The translations under genes were made by a program, and so were the position numbers. From assembly GCF_000150275.1 (NCBI RefSeq), contig NW_002060959.1, forward strand, positions 1,175,283-1,239,282: DNA of 64,000 bases, in the 5' to 3' direction. The stretch comes from Trichoplax adhaerens (taxonomy: Eukaryota > Placozoa > Uniplacotomia > Trichoplacea > Trichoplacidae). This document shows positions 63,894 through 64,000 of this stretch, piece after piece. Within the stretch, counting starts at the first letter, position 1; each line of letters starts with the position of its first letter. The notes beneath the pieces are model-generated. The model saw nothing but the letters and a program-made list of their open reading frames with translations. It did not search any database and was not told where the DNA came from.

Positions 63894-64000
63894 GTTTGTG
63901 TAAACGAGCCAACGGCCTTGTTATAATCTTCAAATATTTCTACGCATGTACACGAATCGTTTTAGTGCTGAGTGTGCCAAAAACTGAAGTAGTCTGTTAT

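Overview
This is a eukaryotic nuclear window. It is AT-rich, and most genes are split into short exons joined by small GT-AG introns (often 50-120 bp). There are no operons or Shine-Dalgarno signals. The gene set is animal: HAUS8 (augmin), NCAPH (condensin), LETM1, a CFAP46-like ciliary protein, a rhodopsin-type GPCR, GBP/atlastin-family GTPases, a TPMT-like methyltransferase cluster and GLRX3. Compact introns, AT richness and this mix fit an early-branching animal, and a placozoan (Trichoplax-like) is my best guess. That is inference from style and content, not from a search. Layout: 1-8.8 kb holds two near-identical copies of an unrecognised gene ('gene X', 1-610 and 7643-8775). Between them lie a small unrecognised ORF (735-1226, +) and a minus-strand gene (1231-4525) whose first ~300 residues match the N terminus of CFAP46 and then continue in frame into an unrelated intronless segment. 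A six-copy decayed tandem repeat lies at 6.44-7.08 kb. 9.0-10.8 kb is HAUS8 (+), converging on NCAPH (13.06-17.48 kb, -). 17.5-21.2 kb is intergenic, rich in self-complementary GTACAGTACTGTAC-type repeats, and holds a candidate TATA promoter with a possible first exon. LETM1 (21.2-24.6 kb, +) and a single-exon GPCR (28.7-30.4 kb, +) follow. 32.8-36.8 kb is a GBP/atlastin-family GTPase (-). 36.9-44.8 kb is almost gene-free and carries an eight-copy minisatellite (38.1-39.1 kb). 46.2-50.9 kb is a second GTPase (-) sharing most splice positions with the first. About 9.4 kb (44.84-54.28 kb: the second GTPase plus a TPMT-like gene) has been tandemly duplicated. The second copy (54.28-59.98 kb) lost its middle, leaving a GTPase pseudogene and an intact second TPMT-like gene. 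A third, diverged TPMT-like gene (60.8-61.5 kb, -) lies head-to-head with GLRX3 (62.2 kb to beyond 63.9 kb, +), which is cut by the window edge. The genes are mostly unrelated housekeeping functions that happen to be neighbours. The exceptions are the two families that grew by local duplication, the GBP-like GTPases and the TPMT-like methyltransferases. Spliced models were built by hand from splice signals, phase agreement and remembered family sequences. Exon ends in NCAPH are approximate; those in HAUS8, LETM1, CFAP46-like, the two GTPases and GLRX3 agree in phase throughout.
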